Assembly (NCBI RefSeq): GCF_004352855.1
Contig: NZ_SJSC01000001.1
Span: forward strand, 372,001-436,000
Source of the DNA: Marinomonas sp. KMM3893
GTDB taxonomy: Bacteria > Pseudomonadota > Gammaproteobacteria > Pseudomonadales > Marinomonadaceae
Reading direction: 5' to 3'
DNA: 64,000 nucleotides
The notes below the pieces were generated by a model, which worked only from the letters and a program-made list of their open reading frames with translations, was not told the origin of the DNA and did not search any database. Position 1 is the first letter of the stretch. Each line of letters begins with the position of its first letter. Below, piece after piece: positions 1-9,340 of the stretch. The translations under genes were made by a program, and so were the position numbers.

Positions 1-255
1 TGGACTTACTTGTTCGGCGAAAGCAAAAAAATGGAGTTGACCTTTAAAATCATCTTCTGCTTGTTTGTTGTTATCGGCGCAGCGTCTAGCTTAGGTCCTG
101 TCATTGATTTCTCTGACGCCGCGATCTTCGCCATGGCCGTTGCCAACATCATCGGCTTATACTGCTTGATGCCTATTGTAAGAAAAGAATTAACGTCTTA
201 CTTAGCTCGCCTGAAAAGCGGTGAGATCAAGAAATACAAAGACATTAAGAAATAA
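1..255 (+). CDS. Sodium:alanine/glycine symporter (AGCS family), C-terminal fragment
   Basis: Only the last 84 codons lie in the window; the frame is open from base 1. The fragment begins WTYLFGESKKME, typical of the final periplasmic/TM region of AGCS transporters, followed by two hydrophobic segments and a basic cytoplasmic tail ending in KKYKDIKK. The family imports alanine, glycine or a related amino acid with Na+ across the inner membrane. The fragment cannot tell which substrate. A strong terminator follows about 35 bases after the stop, so the gene ends its transcript. Confidence 0.8.
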   Translation, partial: WTYLFGESKKMELTFKIIFCLFVVIGAASSLGPVIDFSDAAIFAMAVANIIGLYCLMPIVRKELTSYLARLKSGEIKKYKDIKK

Positions 256-287
256 TATGTTTCGATAAAACATAATATTGGATCCAT

Positions 288-330
288 AAAAAACCCCAAA
301 AGAGCCTTCTCTTTTGGGGTTTTCTTTTTG
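288..330 (+). terminator. Intrinsic terminator of the symporter gene
   Basis: A 14-bp perfect stem (AAACCCCAAAAGAG, 291-304, with its complement at 309-322), a CCTT loop and a T-rich tail TTTTCTTTTT. Placed just after the symporter stop. Confidence 0.9.
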
Positions 331-335
331 TCGCA

Positions 336-362
336 AATAAAAAAAGGCCCCGAAGGGCCAAA
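336..362 (-). terminator. Intrinsic terminator of the aldehyde dehydrogenase gene
   Basis: Read on the minus strand: GGCCC, loop TTCG, GGGCC, then a run of eight T (338-345 on the plus strand are A). It lies about 35 bases beyond the stop of the minus-strand aldehyde dehydrogenase. Confidence 0.85.
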
Positions 363-397
363 ATGTTGTCTCAGGGGATTAAGACACTTTCAATAAC

Positions 398-1915
398 CTA
401 GAAAAAGCCTAACGGATTAACGTCGTAGCTTACTAACAAGTTTTTCGTTTGTTGGTAATGCTCTAACGCCACTTTATGCGTTTCACGGCCAACACCCGAT
501 TTTTTATAACCACCAAACGCTGAGTGAGCTGGGTATTGGTGATAGCAGTTCATCCAGACTCGTCCCGCTTGGATGTTACGTCCCATTCGGTACGCCAAAT
601 TCGTATCACGAGTCCACACACCAGCCCCTAAACCAAACTCACTGTCATTGGCAATGGCCAGCGCTTCTGCTTCATCTTTAAAGGTCACGATACTGACGAC
701 TGGGCCAAAAATTTCTTCTTGGAACACACGCATATCATTGGTGCCTTTGAACAAGGTCGGTTCCATATAGAAGCCGTTTTCAAAGCCTGGCACTGTCGCC
801 ACACCACCACCGATTAATAATTCAGCGCCTTCTTCTTTACCGATGTCCATGTAGCTAAGAATTTTATCAAACTGTTGTTTCGATGCCTGGGCCCCCACTT
901 GAGTATCGGTATCTAGTGGGTCACCACGTTGGATGGTTTTGGTACGCTCAATCACCAACTTGATGAATTCATCATAAATAGATTCATGAACCAGGGCGCG
1001 AGATGGGCAAGTACAGACTTCGCCTTGGTTAAAGAAGGCTAACACCAAGCCTTCAACACACTTACTTATGTAGGATTCTTCTTGTTGCATGATGTCAGCA
1101 AAATAAATATTAGGGGACTTACCACCTAACTCCACGGTGGAAGGAATGATATTTTCGGCAGCACAATGCAGAATCTGAGAACCTACTGGGGTCGATCCTG
1201 TAAAGGCAATTTTAGCGATACGCTTGCTGGACGCCAACGCTTGCCCCGCCTCTTTACCAAAACCATTAACGATATTTAACACACCGGCAGGCAGCAGATC
1301 GCCAATCAGTTTGACTAACTCAAGAATAGACGCTGGTGTTTGCTCGGCCGGTTTTAGTACCACACAGTTGCCCGCTGCCAACGCAGGTGCCAGCTTCCAA
1401 GCGGCCATTAAGATAGGGAAGTTCCAAGGAATAATTTGACCAACCACCCCTAAAGGCTCATGAAAATGATACGCCACTGTGTGTTCATCTAGCTCAGCGG
1501 CCGTGCCTTCTTGTGCTCGTAAGCAACCAGCAAAATAACGGAAGTGATCAGCGGCCAAAGGAATGTCTGCATTTAACGTTTCACGCACCGCTTTACCGTT
1601 ATCCCACGTTTCAGCAACGGCCAAGAGTTCTAGATTTTGTTCGATGCGGTCTGCTATTTTGAGCAGAATATTTGAACGCGCCGCGACGGATGTTTTTCCC
1701 CATGCTTCTCGTGCCGCATGAGCCGCATCCAACGCTAGGTTAATGTCTTCCTCTGTAGATCGTGGAATTTGGCAGAATACGTCACCAGTAACAGGACTTA
1801 CATTATCAAAATACTGGCCTTTCACTGGCGCAACCCAATCACCGCCGATGTAGTTTTCATATTGTTCTTGAAATGAAATGACGCTGCCTGCACTGCCTGG
1901 TTTTGCATAAATCAT
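398..1915 (-). CDS. exaC: NAD-dependent aldehyde dehydrogenase, ExaC/AldB type
   Basis: A 505-residue member of the aldehyde dehydrogenase superfamily, the full length for the AldB/ExaC acetaldehyde dehydrogenase group. Seen: the PWNFP oxyanion motif (N165), VELGGKSPN with the general base E262, and [13 protein letters not shown] with the catalytic Cys at 301. The C-terminal part with EIFGPVV and [10 protein letters not shown] is also typical. It would oxidise acetaldehyde or another short aldehyde to the acid in the cytoplasm. The ATG at 1915 has a GGAG nine bases upstream. It is transcribed away from the AraC regulator at 2146, which is the likely controller. The exact aldehyde is not readable from sequence. 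Confidence 0.88.
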   Translation of the reverse strand: MIYAKPGSAGSVISFQEQYENYIGGDWVAPVKGQYFDNVSPVTGDVFCQIPRSTEEDINLALDAAHAAREAWGKTSVAARSNILLKIADRIEQNLELLAVAETWDNGKAVRETLNADIPLAADHFRYFAGCLRAQEGTAAELDEHTVAYHFHEPLGVVGQIIPWNFPILMAAWKLAPALAAGNCVVLKPAEQTPASILELVKLIGDLLPAGVLNIVNGFGKEAGQALASSKRIAKIAFTGSTPVGSQILHCAAENIIPSTVELGGKSPNIYFADIMQQEESYISKCVEGLVLAFFNQGEVCTCPSRALVHESIYDEFIKLVIERTKTIQRGDPLDTDTQVGAQASKQQFDKILSYMDIGKEEGAELLIGGGVATVPGFENGFYMEPTLFKGTNDMRVFQEEIFGPVVSIVTFKDEAEALAIANDSEFGLGAGVWTRDTNLAYRMGRNIQAGRVWMNCYHQYPAHSAFGGYKKSGVGRETHKVALEHYQQTKNLLVSYDVNPLGFF

Positions 1916-2145
1916 AATCTATCTCCACTCTTGTTGTTTTTGTAATGAGTTTTAATGAGGCTCTGGAAGTCATTAGTGACTCTCCTATCCACTTTAGAAA
2001 CAAGCGACCATAAAAACTTGTCCATCAGTCCATGATTCTTGACTGTGTGTCCATTTTTATTGACCTTGACCCACTCAAGGTAGATGATAAATGCTGAAAA
2101 TATAAACACCGCGCCACAACACAAAAATAATTCAGAGGTGTGTTA

Positions 2146-3069
2146 ATGAATAAACCTTTCATGGGTGAAAAACCACTCGCTTGGCAAAAACGAGCACCAA
2201 GCGAATTGATCGAAAATCGCGTTTGCTTTGCAGGTCCCCATGCTGAGCTAAGTATTTACGATACCTATGAACAGGCCCAGAAAGTCAGCCTGAAGGCCAG
2301 TTCTCTGCTCTACTGTGGCATGGTGACTGGCGCAAAAGTCATGCACACTAAAAACCGCGAGAACATATCTTTCCTACCCCATGAATCCTTTATCTTATCC
2401 CCAGATGAAGAAGTATTGATCGACTTTCCCGAAGCCCAATTGGATTTACCGACAACCTGTCTTACCATCGAAATATCCAAAGAACGTGTCGCCCAAATTT
2501 GCGATCGAATGAACGACATCATGTCCTCGTCCCCGATTCCAACTAAAACACCCATTGACCCAAACCAACCCTTGCACACACTGCACACCCAAGCCACTCA
2601 ACAACTGCTCAACCGACTCACCAGCGATTTTGTGCAAAATGACCCAGATCGCGACTTATTGGTTGATTTTGGCGTCAGTGAATTAGTCACTCGCATTTTG
2701 CGCCATCATGGTCGTGAAGCGCTGCTGAGATTCACTCAACACAACCCAGACGCGAACGGCTTAACCTGCGTTTTGCATTGGATCGAACAAAACCTCGCAT
2801 TGCCTTTAGACGTCAACGAACTAAGCAAAAAAGCCTGCATGAGCCGCAGTCGTTTTTACGATGCATTTAAACGCCAATTAAATTGCACGCCTGCTGAATA
2901 TCAGCATCAACGCCGCATGAGCCGTGCATATCAGCGCTTACAAGAACACGTGTCTGTGACGGAAGTCAGTTACGAATTGGGCTATCAAAGCCTGAGCCAT
3001 TTCAGTCGACGTTTTCATCAACATTTTGGCGTGTCTCCCCGACAAATCACTCAGGAAAAACTAAACTAA
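2146..3069 (+). CDS. AraC family transcriptional regulator
   Basis: A 307-residue protein with a sensor-like N-terminal half and an AraC-type double helix-turn-helix at about residues 208-307 (SKKACMSRSRFYDAFKRQL and SYELGYQSLSHFSRRFHQHF). ATG 2146 is preferred over an in-frame GTG at 2140 because AGAGG (2134-2138) sits seven bases before it. It faces the ALDH gene across 230 bases, an arrangement common for AraC activators of aldehyde dehydrogenase genes, so it probably regulates that gene. The inducer is not predictable. Confidence 0.87.
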   Translation: MNKPFMGEKPLAWQKRAPSELIENRVCFAGPHAELSIYDTYEQAQKVSLKASSLLYCGMVTGAKVMHTKNRENISFLPHESFILSPDEEVLIDFPEAQLDLPTTCLTIEISKERVAQICDRMNDIMSSSPIPTKTPIDPNQPLHTLHTQATQQLLNRLTSDFVQNDPDRDLLVDFGVSELVTRILRHHGREALLRFTQHNPDANGLTCVLHWIEQNLALPLDVNELSKKACMSRSRFYDAFKRQLNCTPAEYQHQRRMSRAYQRLQEHVSVTEVSYELGYQSLSHFSRRFHQHFGVSPRQITQEKLN

Positions 3070-3251
3070 TCATTCAAAGTTAAACCTAACCCTGTGAGTT
3101 TCAGACGCCAAAAATTTGACAAGTAGATCTAGTCAACCAAAGCACACCTAACGTATAGTTAAGCCAACTATGTCTTGGTACTCCGACACTGCGATTTTAG
3201 CCAATTTAAAAACCACTCACTTTATGACTTCATCAAAACAGTAAGGCTGTT

Positions 3252-4463
3252 ATGTCTCCGCTTTTTAAAAACCACAATTTCGTCCATTATTGGATCGGGC
3301 AAATAGCCTCCTCTTTTGCCTTTCAAATGCTCAGTGTTGGTGTTGGCTGGCAAATGTATGATCTTACCAATAGCCCGCTTGCGTTGGGCTTGGTGGGACT
3401 GTCACAGTTTCTCCCTCAGCTATTATTAACCCTGGTTGTGGGGCATGTAGCCGACCGTTACAACCGCCGTCTAATTTGTGTTTGTACTCGATTTGCCATG
3501 GCGCTGACGGTGGGCATACTGGCCTTTGGCAATATTAGCGATACGATTTCGGCTAATATGATTTACTTTTGTGCCGCCATGCTTGGCACCGCACGCGCCT
3601 TTGAAATGCCGGCAAATCAAGCCATTTTGCCAAACCTAGTCCCTAGCGAGATGTTGTCTCGAGCCATGAGTGCCATCGCCTCTGCACGAGAAATCTGTGT
3701 GATTGCTGGCCCAGCCTTAGGCGGATTGATCTATATTTTAGGGCCAACGACGCTTTATGTTTCCAGCATGAGTTGCTTTTTTGTGGCCTGCGGCATTATG
3801 TTTTTCTTGCGCTATAACTTTTCAATTAAAAGCAAAACGCCAATAAGTCTTGATCATTTACTGGGCGGATTTTCATTTATCCGTGGCAATAAAGTCATCT
3901 TAGGGTCGGTTTCTTTAGACATGTTTGCGGTGTTATTAGGTGGGGCAACGGCTCTGTTACCGATCGTCGCCAAGGACATTCTTCATACTGGGCCTTGGGG
4001 CTTAGGTCTATTGCGTTGTGCACCAGCACTCGGTGCACTGCTTATGTCGATTTATCTCGCACGCCGGCCATTAGAGCACAGTGTTGGTAAAATCATGTTT
4101 GCCGCCGTCGCTGTTTTTGGCGTCGCGACCATCTTATTTGGCCTGTCCGAAAGTCTATTCTTATCTATGTTTGCCTTAGTATTATTAGGCGCCTCAGACA
4201 TGATCAGTGTGGTCATTCGCTCGACCTTAGTACAGCTTGAAACCCCGGACGAAATGCGGGGGCGAGTCAGCGCGGCCAATTCTGTGTTTATTGGTAGCTC
4301 TAATCAATTAGGGGAATTCGAATCCGGCGTAACCGCAGCATGGTTTGGTGTGGTACCAGCCATAGTGATAGGAGGAGTGGGGACCATTGCCATTGTCGGT
4401 ATCTGGATGTATTTATTTCCACATCTGGTTCAACGTAACCAGCTAGAAAAAGCCAACGATTAA
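3252..4463 (+). CDS. MFS transporter, EntS/MFS_3-like exporter
   Basis: 403 residues with about twelve hydrophobic segments and the MFS cytoplasmic loop motif GHVADRYNRR after TM2. The pattern FKNHNFVHYWIGQIASSFAF at the N terminus and the short loops match the MFS_3 (DHA3) branch, which includes the enterobactin exporter EntS and many drug exporters. AAGG lies six bases before the ATG. It stands alone, 180 bases after the AraC gene, and ends at a shared terminator. Substrate unknown; no siderophore synthesis genes are nearby, so an EntS role is not claimed. Confidence 0.82.
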   Translation: MSPLFKNHNFVHYWIGQIASSFAFQMLSVGVGWQMYDLTNSPLALGLVGLSQFLPQLLLTLVVGHVADRYNRRLICVCTRFAMALTVGILAFGNISDTISANMIYFCAAMLGTARAFEMPANQAILPNLVPSEMLSRAMSAIASAREICVIAGPALGGLIYILGPTTLYVSSMSCFFVACGIMFFLRYNFSIKSKTPISLDHLLGGFSFIRGNKVILGSVSLDMFAVLLGGATALLPIVAKDILHTGPWGLGLLRCAPALGALLMSIYLARRPLEHSVGKIMFAAVAVFGVATILFGLSESLFLSMFALVLLGASDMISVVIRSTLVQLETPDEMRGRVSAANSVFIGSSNQLGEFESGVTAAWFGVVPAIVIGGVGTIAIVGIWMYLFPHLVQRNQLEKAND

Positions 4464-4487
4464 ACGCCAGCCCTTCGCAGACAAGGC

Positions 4488-4528
4488 AAAAAACGGTTAT
4501 TTAGACTTTACTTAAATAACCGTTTTTT
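4488..4528. terminator. Bidirectional terminator between convergent genes
   Basis: Perfect 16-bp inverted repeat: AAAAAACGGTTATTTA (4488-4503) and its complement (4513-4528), with a nine-base loop. Both strands end in a T run. The minus-strand arm covers the last codons of the small membrane protein gene. Confidence 0.9.
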
Positions 4529-4780
4529 CTTAATGCGTTTCCATTTCCAGCTCGGGGAATCCCCTTTTACAATATAGACAAGGATAAGTAAGCTGGTGAG
4601 TACCGCCACCCAAGCACCCCACCGCATGAGCACTACTTTCGGGTCGTGCATGACACTCACTAAAGCAATCGATAAAAAGTACACAGCAAGCACAACCCAG
4701 CCTTGCCAAGCATGAGGTTTACCCCAGCCCCAGCCATTTTTCTTGGCTGGAAACCATGTGTTTTTTTTACCTATCGTCAT
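4508..4780 (-). CDS. Small membrane protein, function unknown
   Basis: 90 residues beginning MTIGKKNTWFPAKKNGWGWG, followed by two hydrophobic segments (about residues 27-45 and 55-73) and a very basic tail ending in KRIKKKRLFK. The Trp/Gly-rich start before a membrane anchor recurs in small uncharacterised proteobacterial proteins. ATG 4780 is preferred over an in-frame ATG at 4828: GAGATAGG lies just upstream, and the extra residues do not look like part of the family. It is the last gene behind folM and folE on the minus strand, separated from folE by about 50 bases. No function can be assigned. Confidence 0.6.
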   Translation of the reverse strand: MTIGKKNTWFPAKKNGWGWGKPHAWQGWVVLAVYFLSIALVSVMHDPKVVLMRWGAWVAVLTSLLILVYIVKGDSPSWKWKRIKKKRLFK

Positions 4781-4833
4781 CCTATCTCGCTCAATGAATG
4801 CGCAATTAATGAATCCTAGCCAAGACATTAGGC

Positions 4834-5517
4834 TTAGTTGGTAAGAAACTCGCCACGAGTCTTATCGCTGCGCTTAAATAAGCCGCCTAATGCTGTGGTT
4901 TGTGTGGATGAACTCGCGTCCATAACACCACGGGCTTTCACACAATAATGAGTCGCATTGATGCTAACGGCGACATTGTCTGTTTCTAACAACACTTGCA
5001 AAGTCACTAGTATCTGTTGCGTTAAGCGTTCTTGAACCTGTGGACGTTGTGCAAAAAATCGCACAATACGGTTTATTTTTGACAGGCCAATAATTTTATT
5101 TTTTGGTAAATACGCAACCTTAGCAAAACCGTCGATGGTGACAAAGTGATGCTCACATGTGCTGGTAAAACTGATATTGCTGACTTTTACCATTTCATCG
5201 ACTTTCATTTTATTGTCGATGACAGTGATTTTTGGAAATTGAGCGTAATCCAAGCCCGAGAAAATTTCCTTCACATACATTTTGGCAATGCGATGAGGGG
5301 TTTCTGCTAAGCTATCGTCAGTCAGGTCTAAGCCTAATGTGCTTACCACATCTTCGAAAGATTGCTTGATGCGCTGATACTTCTCTTCACTCGTTAGCCC
5401 ATTATCAATCATCGGCGTTTCAAGACCATGACTGATCAAGGCATCACGTACTTTTATCGCCTCTTCAGAAAGCACTAGGCTACCTACATTTGTTTTTTCT
5501 GCTACGGCAGTGCTCAT
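4834..5517 (-). CDS. folE: GTP cyclohydrolase I (FolE, type IA)
   Basis: 227 residues. It converts GTP to 7,8-dihydroneopterin triphosphate, the first pterin step. Zinc and active-site residues are present: STCEHH (C121, H123/H124) and [11 protein letters not shown] (C192). The body [16 protein letters not shown] and [15 protein letters not shown] is diagnostic of the canonical enzyme. The gene follows folM on the same strand, a pairing known from pseudomonads, where folE and folM make tetrahydromonapterin for phenylalanine hydroxylase. The partner epimerase folX is not in the window. The first 20 residues are variable. Confidence 0.95.
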   Translation of the reverse strand: MSTAVAEKTNVGSLVLSEEAIKVRDALISHGLETPMIDNGLTSEEKYQRIKQSFEDVVSTLGLDLTDDSLAETPHRIAKMYVKEIFSGLDYAQFPKITVIDNKMKVDEMVKVSNISFTSTCEHHFVTIDGFAKVAYLPKNKIIGLSKINRIVRFFAQRPQVQERLTQQILVTLQVLLETDNVAVSINATHYCVKARGVMDASSSTQTTALGGLFKRSDKTRGEFLTN

Positions 5518-5605
5518 ATTTATGTCCTAAGTTGCTATACCTTGTCTAACGACATAAAGGCTTCTATCAAAAAGAAGTAATCTTTTATTTACCCTTATAA
5601 CTTGG

Positions 5606-6328
5606 CTAGACCAAATGCCTACCCCCATCAAGAGAGAGGGTTCGCCCTGTCATATAGCGGTTGGTTAATGCATATTGTACCGCTAGTACGCCTTCTTGTT
5701 CACCCGGCTCTTGATGTAGAAGCGATTTATTCAATGCTTTTTCGCGGTAATCCGCATCATCTTCTGGGTGAAACATTAATAATGATGGTGCTATCGAGTT
5801 AACATTCACTTTCGGCGCGAATCGTTTCGCAAAAGAATACGTCAAATTTGCCAACCCAGCTTTGCTGGAAGCATAAGCTATGTGCTTATCACTGCCCTTT
5901 TCCGCACTGTAATCCGTCATGTGAATAATGTCCGCTTTACCTAGACACTCAAAGCCCGCATATAATAAAGCTTCAAAAGCAATATTCATACGGTATGGCG
6001 CAAATACATGGACTTGCCACATTTTTTCCATCAACTGACTTGCCTTTGGACAATCGGCTTCTGCCTCCCATTCCGACGCATTGTGAATAATGCCTCGTAG
6101 TCCAGAATAGTCTTGTTTTATCTGAGCAATAAAAAGGTCAACGCCTTGCTGCGAGGAAAAATCCGCCCGCACACAGCTAACGCCCAACCCTTCTAACACC
6201 TCAATGCTGGCTTTGGTATGACGATAGGTCACCACTACGTCATGGCCTTCGGCTCTTAACCTTTTGGCGCAGGCTAACCCCAAACGCTGGGCACCGCCGG
6301 TAATAATAATGGGCATTTTGCACGTCAT
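5606..6328 (-). CDS. folM: Dihydromonapterin reductase (FolM), short-chain dehydrogenase
   Basis: 240 residues with the short-chain dehydrogenase fold. Seen: an N-terminal nucleotide site TGGAQRLG (residues 10-17), HNAS near 87, the catalytic YASSK, and a C-terminal TGRTLSLDGGRHL. The Arg-containing TGGAQRLG and the long ASEWEAE insertion are typical of FolM rather than general sugar or acyl reductases. It would reduce dihydromonapterin to tetrahydromonapterin with NADPH. It is the first gene of the folM-folE group, 88 bases upstream of folE. The ATG at 6328 has TAGGA upstream; an ATG at 6316 is a possible alternative. Confidence 0.88.
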   Translation of the reverse strand: MTCKMPIIITGGAQRLGLACAKRLRAEGHDVVVTYRHTKASIEVLEGLGVSCVRADFSSQQGVDLFIAQIKQDYSGLRGIIHNASEWEAEADCPKASQLMEKMWQVHVFAPYRMNIAFEALLYAGFECLGKADIIHMTDYSAEKGSDKHIAYASSKAGLANLTYSFAKRFAPKVNVNSIAPSLLMFHPEDDADYREKALNKSLLHQEPGEQEGVLAVQYALTNRYMTGRTLSLDGGRHLV

Positions 6329-6541
6329 ATAAAGTTATTCCTATTAAGTTATTTTTATCGCCGGCATAGGGCAGCACAATCGGGCAAAACAAATAACAAC
6401 GCCGTTCAAATAGTCACTAGTAAAACGGCGCCAAGAGTGTCTATTATTAACATGGAACTAATTGGAATACATTCACCTCTAACAAAAACGCAATAGCGAT
6501 ATATTCGTTGTGTTATCACCTAGTATCAAGAAGGATTAACA

Positions 6542-7462
6542 ATGACTGCAACAACGGAACATTCAATACCAACGATGTCAGCCAAAGACATCCCTCAAGA
6601 AGCGTTTGATTGGTACGACGAATATGCTCATGGTGATATTGATCGCCGAACGTTTTTGTCTCGCCTTGGCTCACTTAGCATAGCAGGACTAACGCTTCCT
6701 GTGGTTGCTGGCGCCTTATTGCCAAATTACGCACTCGCGGAACAAGTGTCTTTTAATGACTCAGATATCCAAGCAAGCTACGTAACATTTGACACGCCTA
6801 ATGGTCATGGTCAAGGTCGTGGCTATCTCGTTATTCCCAAAGGAGTAGATGCGAGTAATAAAGCACCGACTGTCTTAGTGGCGCATGAGAATCGAGGTCT
6901 GAATCCTTACATTGAAGATGTGGCTCGACGACTGGCAAAAGCCGGCTTTATCGCTTTTGCACCTGATGCGCTTTTTCCGCTGGGCGGCTACCCAGGAAAT
7001 GACGATGAAGGTCGAGCAATGCAAAAAACACTGGATGGGGCAAAAATAGAAGGCGACTTTATGGACGCCGCCAGTTTGCTTGAAAAGCACGCCTACGGAA
7101 CAGGAAAGGTCGGCATGGTAGGCTTTTGCTATGGTGGCTATTTAACCAATACCTTAGCCGCCAATATGCCAAACACCATTGCCGCTGCGGCGCCATTTTA
7201 CGGCACGCCAGCAAAAGCGCATATAGAGCAAATCAAAGGCCCATTACAACTTCACTTTGCGGAGCTAGACAAACGCGTTAACGCCACTTGGCCAGCTTAT
7301 GAGGAGGCATTAAAAAAACATAAGGTCCCCTATACTGCCTACGTCTACACTAACGCAAATCACGGTTTTCATAACGACTCTACGGCACGCTACCAAGAGA
7401 AAAACGCAGAGCTTGCTTGGTCTAGAACCCTTGAGTTCTTTACTCAAAACCTAGCCAGCTAA
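6542..7462 (+). CDS. Exported dienelactone hydrolase family protein (YghX-like)
   Basis: 306 residues. A twin-arginine-like signal is present (DRRTFLSRLG, R35-R36, then a hydrophobic stretch and ALAE near 66), so the protein is probably exported folded. The alpha/beta-hydrolase domain carries the family triad: GFCYGG with nucleophile C196, D243 in AELDKR, and H274 in NANHGFHN. The family hydrolyses dienelactones or other esters; this exported subgroup resembles YghX and has no defined substrate. AAGGA precedes the ATG. It is divergent from folM and ends at its own terminator. Confidence 0.85.
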   Translation: MTATTEHSIPTMSAKDIPQEAFDWYDEYAHGDIDRRTFLSRLGSLSIAGLTLPVVAGALLPNYALAEQVSFNDSDIQASYVTFDTPNGHGQGRGYLVIPKGVDASNKAPTVLVAHENRGLNPYIEDVARRLAKAGFIAFAPDALFPLGGYPGNDDEGRAMQKTLDGAKIEGDFMDAASLLEKHAYGTGKVGMVGFCYGGYLTNTLAANMPNTIAAAAPFYGTPAKAHIEQIKGPLQLHFAELDKRVNATWPAYEEALKKHKVPYTAYVYTNANHGFHNDSTARYQEKNAELAWSRTLEFFTQNLAS

Positions 7463-7488
7463 ACGCTTATCACGTTATTCCTAAACTG

Positions 7489-7532
7489 AAAAAGCCTCTT
7501 TAAACGAACAGTCGTCTAAAGAGACTTTTTAC
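7489..7532 (+). terminator. Terminator after the dienelactone hydrolase gene
   Basis: AAAAAGCCTCTTTA and TAAAGAGACTTTTT form a 13-14 bp stem with one mismatch and a 14-base loop, ending in TTTTT. It may also serve the convergent glycosyltransferase gene, which ends at 7544. Confidence 0.75.
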
Positions 7533-7543
7533 TTGATCATGGT

Positions 7544-8677
7544 TTATCTAGGCTGACAATTTGCCAAACGCTGGCGTTTTAGTGCGCGATGTACCGGCTG
7601 CGCCTTCTTTCCAACCGGAAAGGTAAAGTCGATTCCAGCGGTATTCGGCGTTTGCGCCCATAACCCAGCACACAATTCATCCACCGTTGTGTCATTGTCT
7701 GCCTGCAACCAACGAACAACGGCTCGCGCCACGTTAGGGTAAGATATTTGCACAACTCGACTGCTTTCAAGCCATTGCTGAATAACCTTCGCATTAAGCA
7801 CTTCACTGGTTTGAGCTAACCCCAATGTTTGCAGCGCTATCATATTAGAAAGCTGTTCAATTTGCCCTTGCATAGGCTTAGCCAAAATACGCCGCCCTAA
7901 TTGCAAAGCCTCTGAGTTCAACTCAAAGCCGGCATTACAAAGTACCGATTCACATTCGCTGAGGTTTTTCTGAAACTCACTCAAGCTAAAAGGGAACACT
8001 TCTATATTCCGATACACTCCAGGATCAATGTCTTTACAGTGTAATCGAAAACGGTAGTTCGGAATGTCTTCAAGCCATTCCATCACCTCTTCGCTGTTTT
8101 CAAAAGGCAAATAAACCAACACGGTTTTCTCATAAGGCGCACGTTTCTTTTCGTGTAAGTGCTCATCTAAGTGCACAAGCGGCGGTAAAATAGGATAACC
8201 AAAATGGTGCCAATGAGCGCCTAGCTGGGTCGTTGAGGGCGCGAAATTTGATAAGATCCATTGCGATAAACGCTTTCCTGTATAGCGCGGAATATTATGA
8301 CAGAAGGCATATTGATGCCCAAAGCCAAGACAAGGGGTGCCTTGGCGCTTTGCCGCCCAGGCAACAATGGGCTCAAAGTCGGTAATGACTAGGTCGTATC
8401 CCCGTGTGTTTAACTGACGTATGTCTTTAAACAAGGTCAAAAAACGGGCCTTCTGACAGGTCGCCAAAAGGTCTAGCTGACCATTTTTAGCAACAAAGCT
8501 CAGCCCATCGAAAACACGATAGTCCCCAAACACATCCATATCAAAATAATCTGAGGCAGGCCGCCCAGAGAACACAAAATCGACCTCAACACCCGCTAAC
8601 GCAAACTCCGCGGCCATCGAGCGCGCTCGTGTAATATGACCATTCCCTGTGCCTTGAACACCGTACAGTATTTTCAC
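7544..8677 (-). CDS. Glycosyltransferase-like protein of the MJ1255/VC2487 family
   Basis: 377 residues when started at GTG 8677. The N terminus KILYGVQGTGNGHITRAR is the hallmark of this GT-B-like family, in which the GxGNGHxxR loop replaces the usual MurG-type glycine motif. A donor-site-like segment lies near CNAGFELNSEALQLG. GTG 8677 is chosen because it overlaps the PAP2 gene stop in GTGA; a longer reading would only duplicate PAP2 sequence in another frame. Coupled translation with a PAP2 lipid phosphatase suggests work on a membrane lipid or polyprenol sugar. The activity is unproven for the family. Confidence 0.75.
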   Translation of the reverse strand: MKILYGVQGTGNGHITRARSMAAEFALAGVEVDFVFSGRPASDYFDMDVFGDYRVFDGLSFVAKNGQLDLLATCQKARFLTLFKDIRQLNTRGYDLVITDFEPIVAWAAKRQGTPCLGFGHQYAFCHNIPRYTGKRLSQWILSNFAPSTTQLGAHWHHFGYPILPPLVHLDEHLHEKKRAPYEKTVLVYLPFENSEEVMEWLEDIPNYRFRLHCKDIDPGVYRNIEVFPFSLSEFQKNLSECESVLCNAGFELNSEALQLGRRILAKPMQGQIEQLSNMIALQTLGLAQTSEVLNAKVIQQWLESSRVVQISYPNVARAVVRWLQADNDTTVDELCAGLWAQTPNTAGIDFTFPVGKKAQPVHRALKRQRLANCQPR

Positions 8678-9189
8678 ACTAACACCCCTATCATCAAGGC
8701 CGCACAGCCTGTGCCAAGTAACGCGCCCATCACGGTATCGGTCGGAAAATGCACGCCCAAGAAAATACGCGACAAACCAACTTGAGACGCCCAAACGTAA
8801 AGGTAAAGAGCAAAATCCGGAAAGGCGTCACAAAGACAATAAGCAACAAAAAAAGCCCCTGAGGTATGACCAGAAGGAAACGAGAATTGATCCGAAGGCA
8901 CGATGAAACTTTTAAAGTTATCGAGCGCATCCGCAGGTCGATTCCGCTTAAAACCACGCTTTAAAATAAGATATAAACTGCGCTCAAGAAGAAACCCTAA
9001 CGCCAAAGCTGACGCGAGCGCCGAAAAGCCAAAAGCCCACAAAACGATGGCAATCAATACATAAAGGGGGCCATCAGCGCTAAAGGAAATCGCTCTGCTG
9101 ACCCTAGCCAATGCAATGCGATGCTTACGCGCCATACACCAAGAAAAGGCATGTACATCGACGGCGTGTATGTTTTGAAGAATGTTCAT
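8674..9189 (-). CDS. PAP2 superfamily phosphatase, membrane bound
   Basis: 171 residues with several membrane segments. All three PAP2 phosphatase motifs are visible: KRGFKRNRP (77-84), PSGH (105-108) and SRIFLGVHFPTD (140-151). The enzyme should remove phosphate from a lipid phosphate such as undecaprenyl diphosphate or phosphatidic acid at the outer face of the inner membrane. ATG 9189 is preceded by AGAGGTGG, better than the in-frame ATG at 9234. The stop overlaps the start of the glycosyltransferase gene. Confidence 0.85.
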   Translation of the reverse strand: MNILQNIHAVDVHAFSWCMARKHRIALARVSRAISFSADGPLYVLIAIVLWAFGFSALASALALGFLLERSLYLILKRGFKRNRPADALDNFKSFIVPSDQFSFPSGHTSGAFFVAYCLCDAFPDFALYLYVWASQVGLSRIFLGVHFPTDTVMGALLGTGCAALMIGVLV

Positions 9190-9278
9190 TTTTCCACCTC
9201 TCTTGTTGATCATAGTTTCAACATAAGGCAGCAAAATGTCATTTACGCTTCAGTTAGATGACAACTTTGTGACGACAT

Positions 9279-9309
9279 AAAAACGCCCTGCTTTATGGCA
9301 AGGCGTTTA
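9279..9309 (-). terminator. Terminator of the pldA transcript
   Basis: On the minus strand AAACGCCTTGC and GCAGGGCGTTT pair with one mismatch around a short loop, followed by TTTTA. It lies about 30 bases past the pldA stop. Confidence 0.8.
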
Positions 9310-9340
9310 GATCATCGAACAAGGCAGGTATTGATAACGA

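Noticed and set aside
1912-2124. 70-codon minus-strand frame between the ALDH and AraC genes
   Set aside because: No ribosome site, lies over the shared promoter region, and the composition is not protein-like.
3155-3171. ATAGTT/AACTAT inverted repeat before the MFS gene
   Set aside because: Six-base arms in AT-rich DNA; expected by chance.
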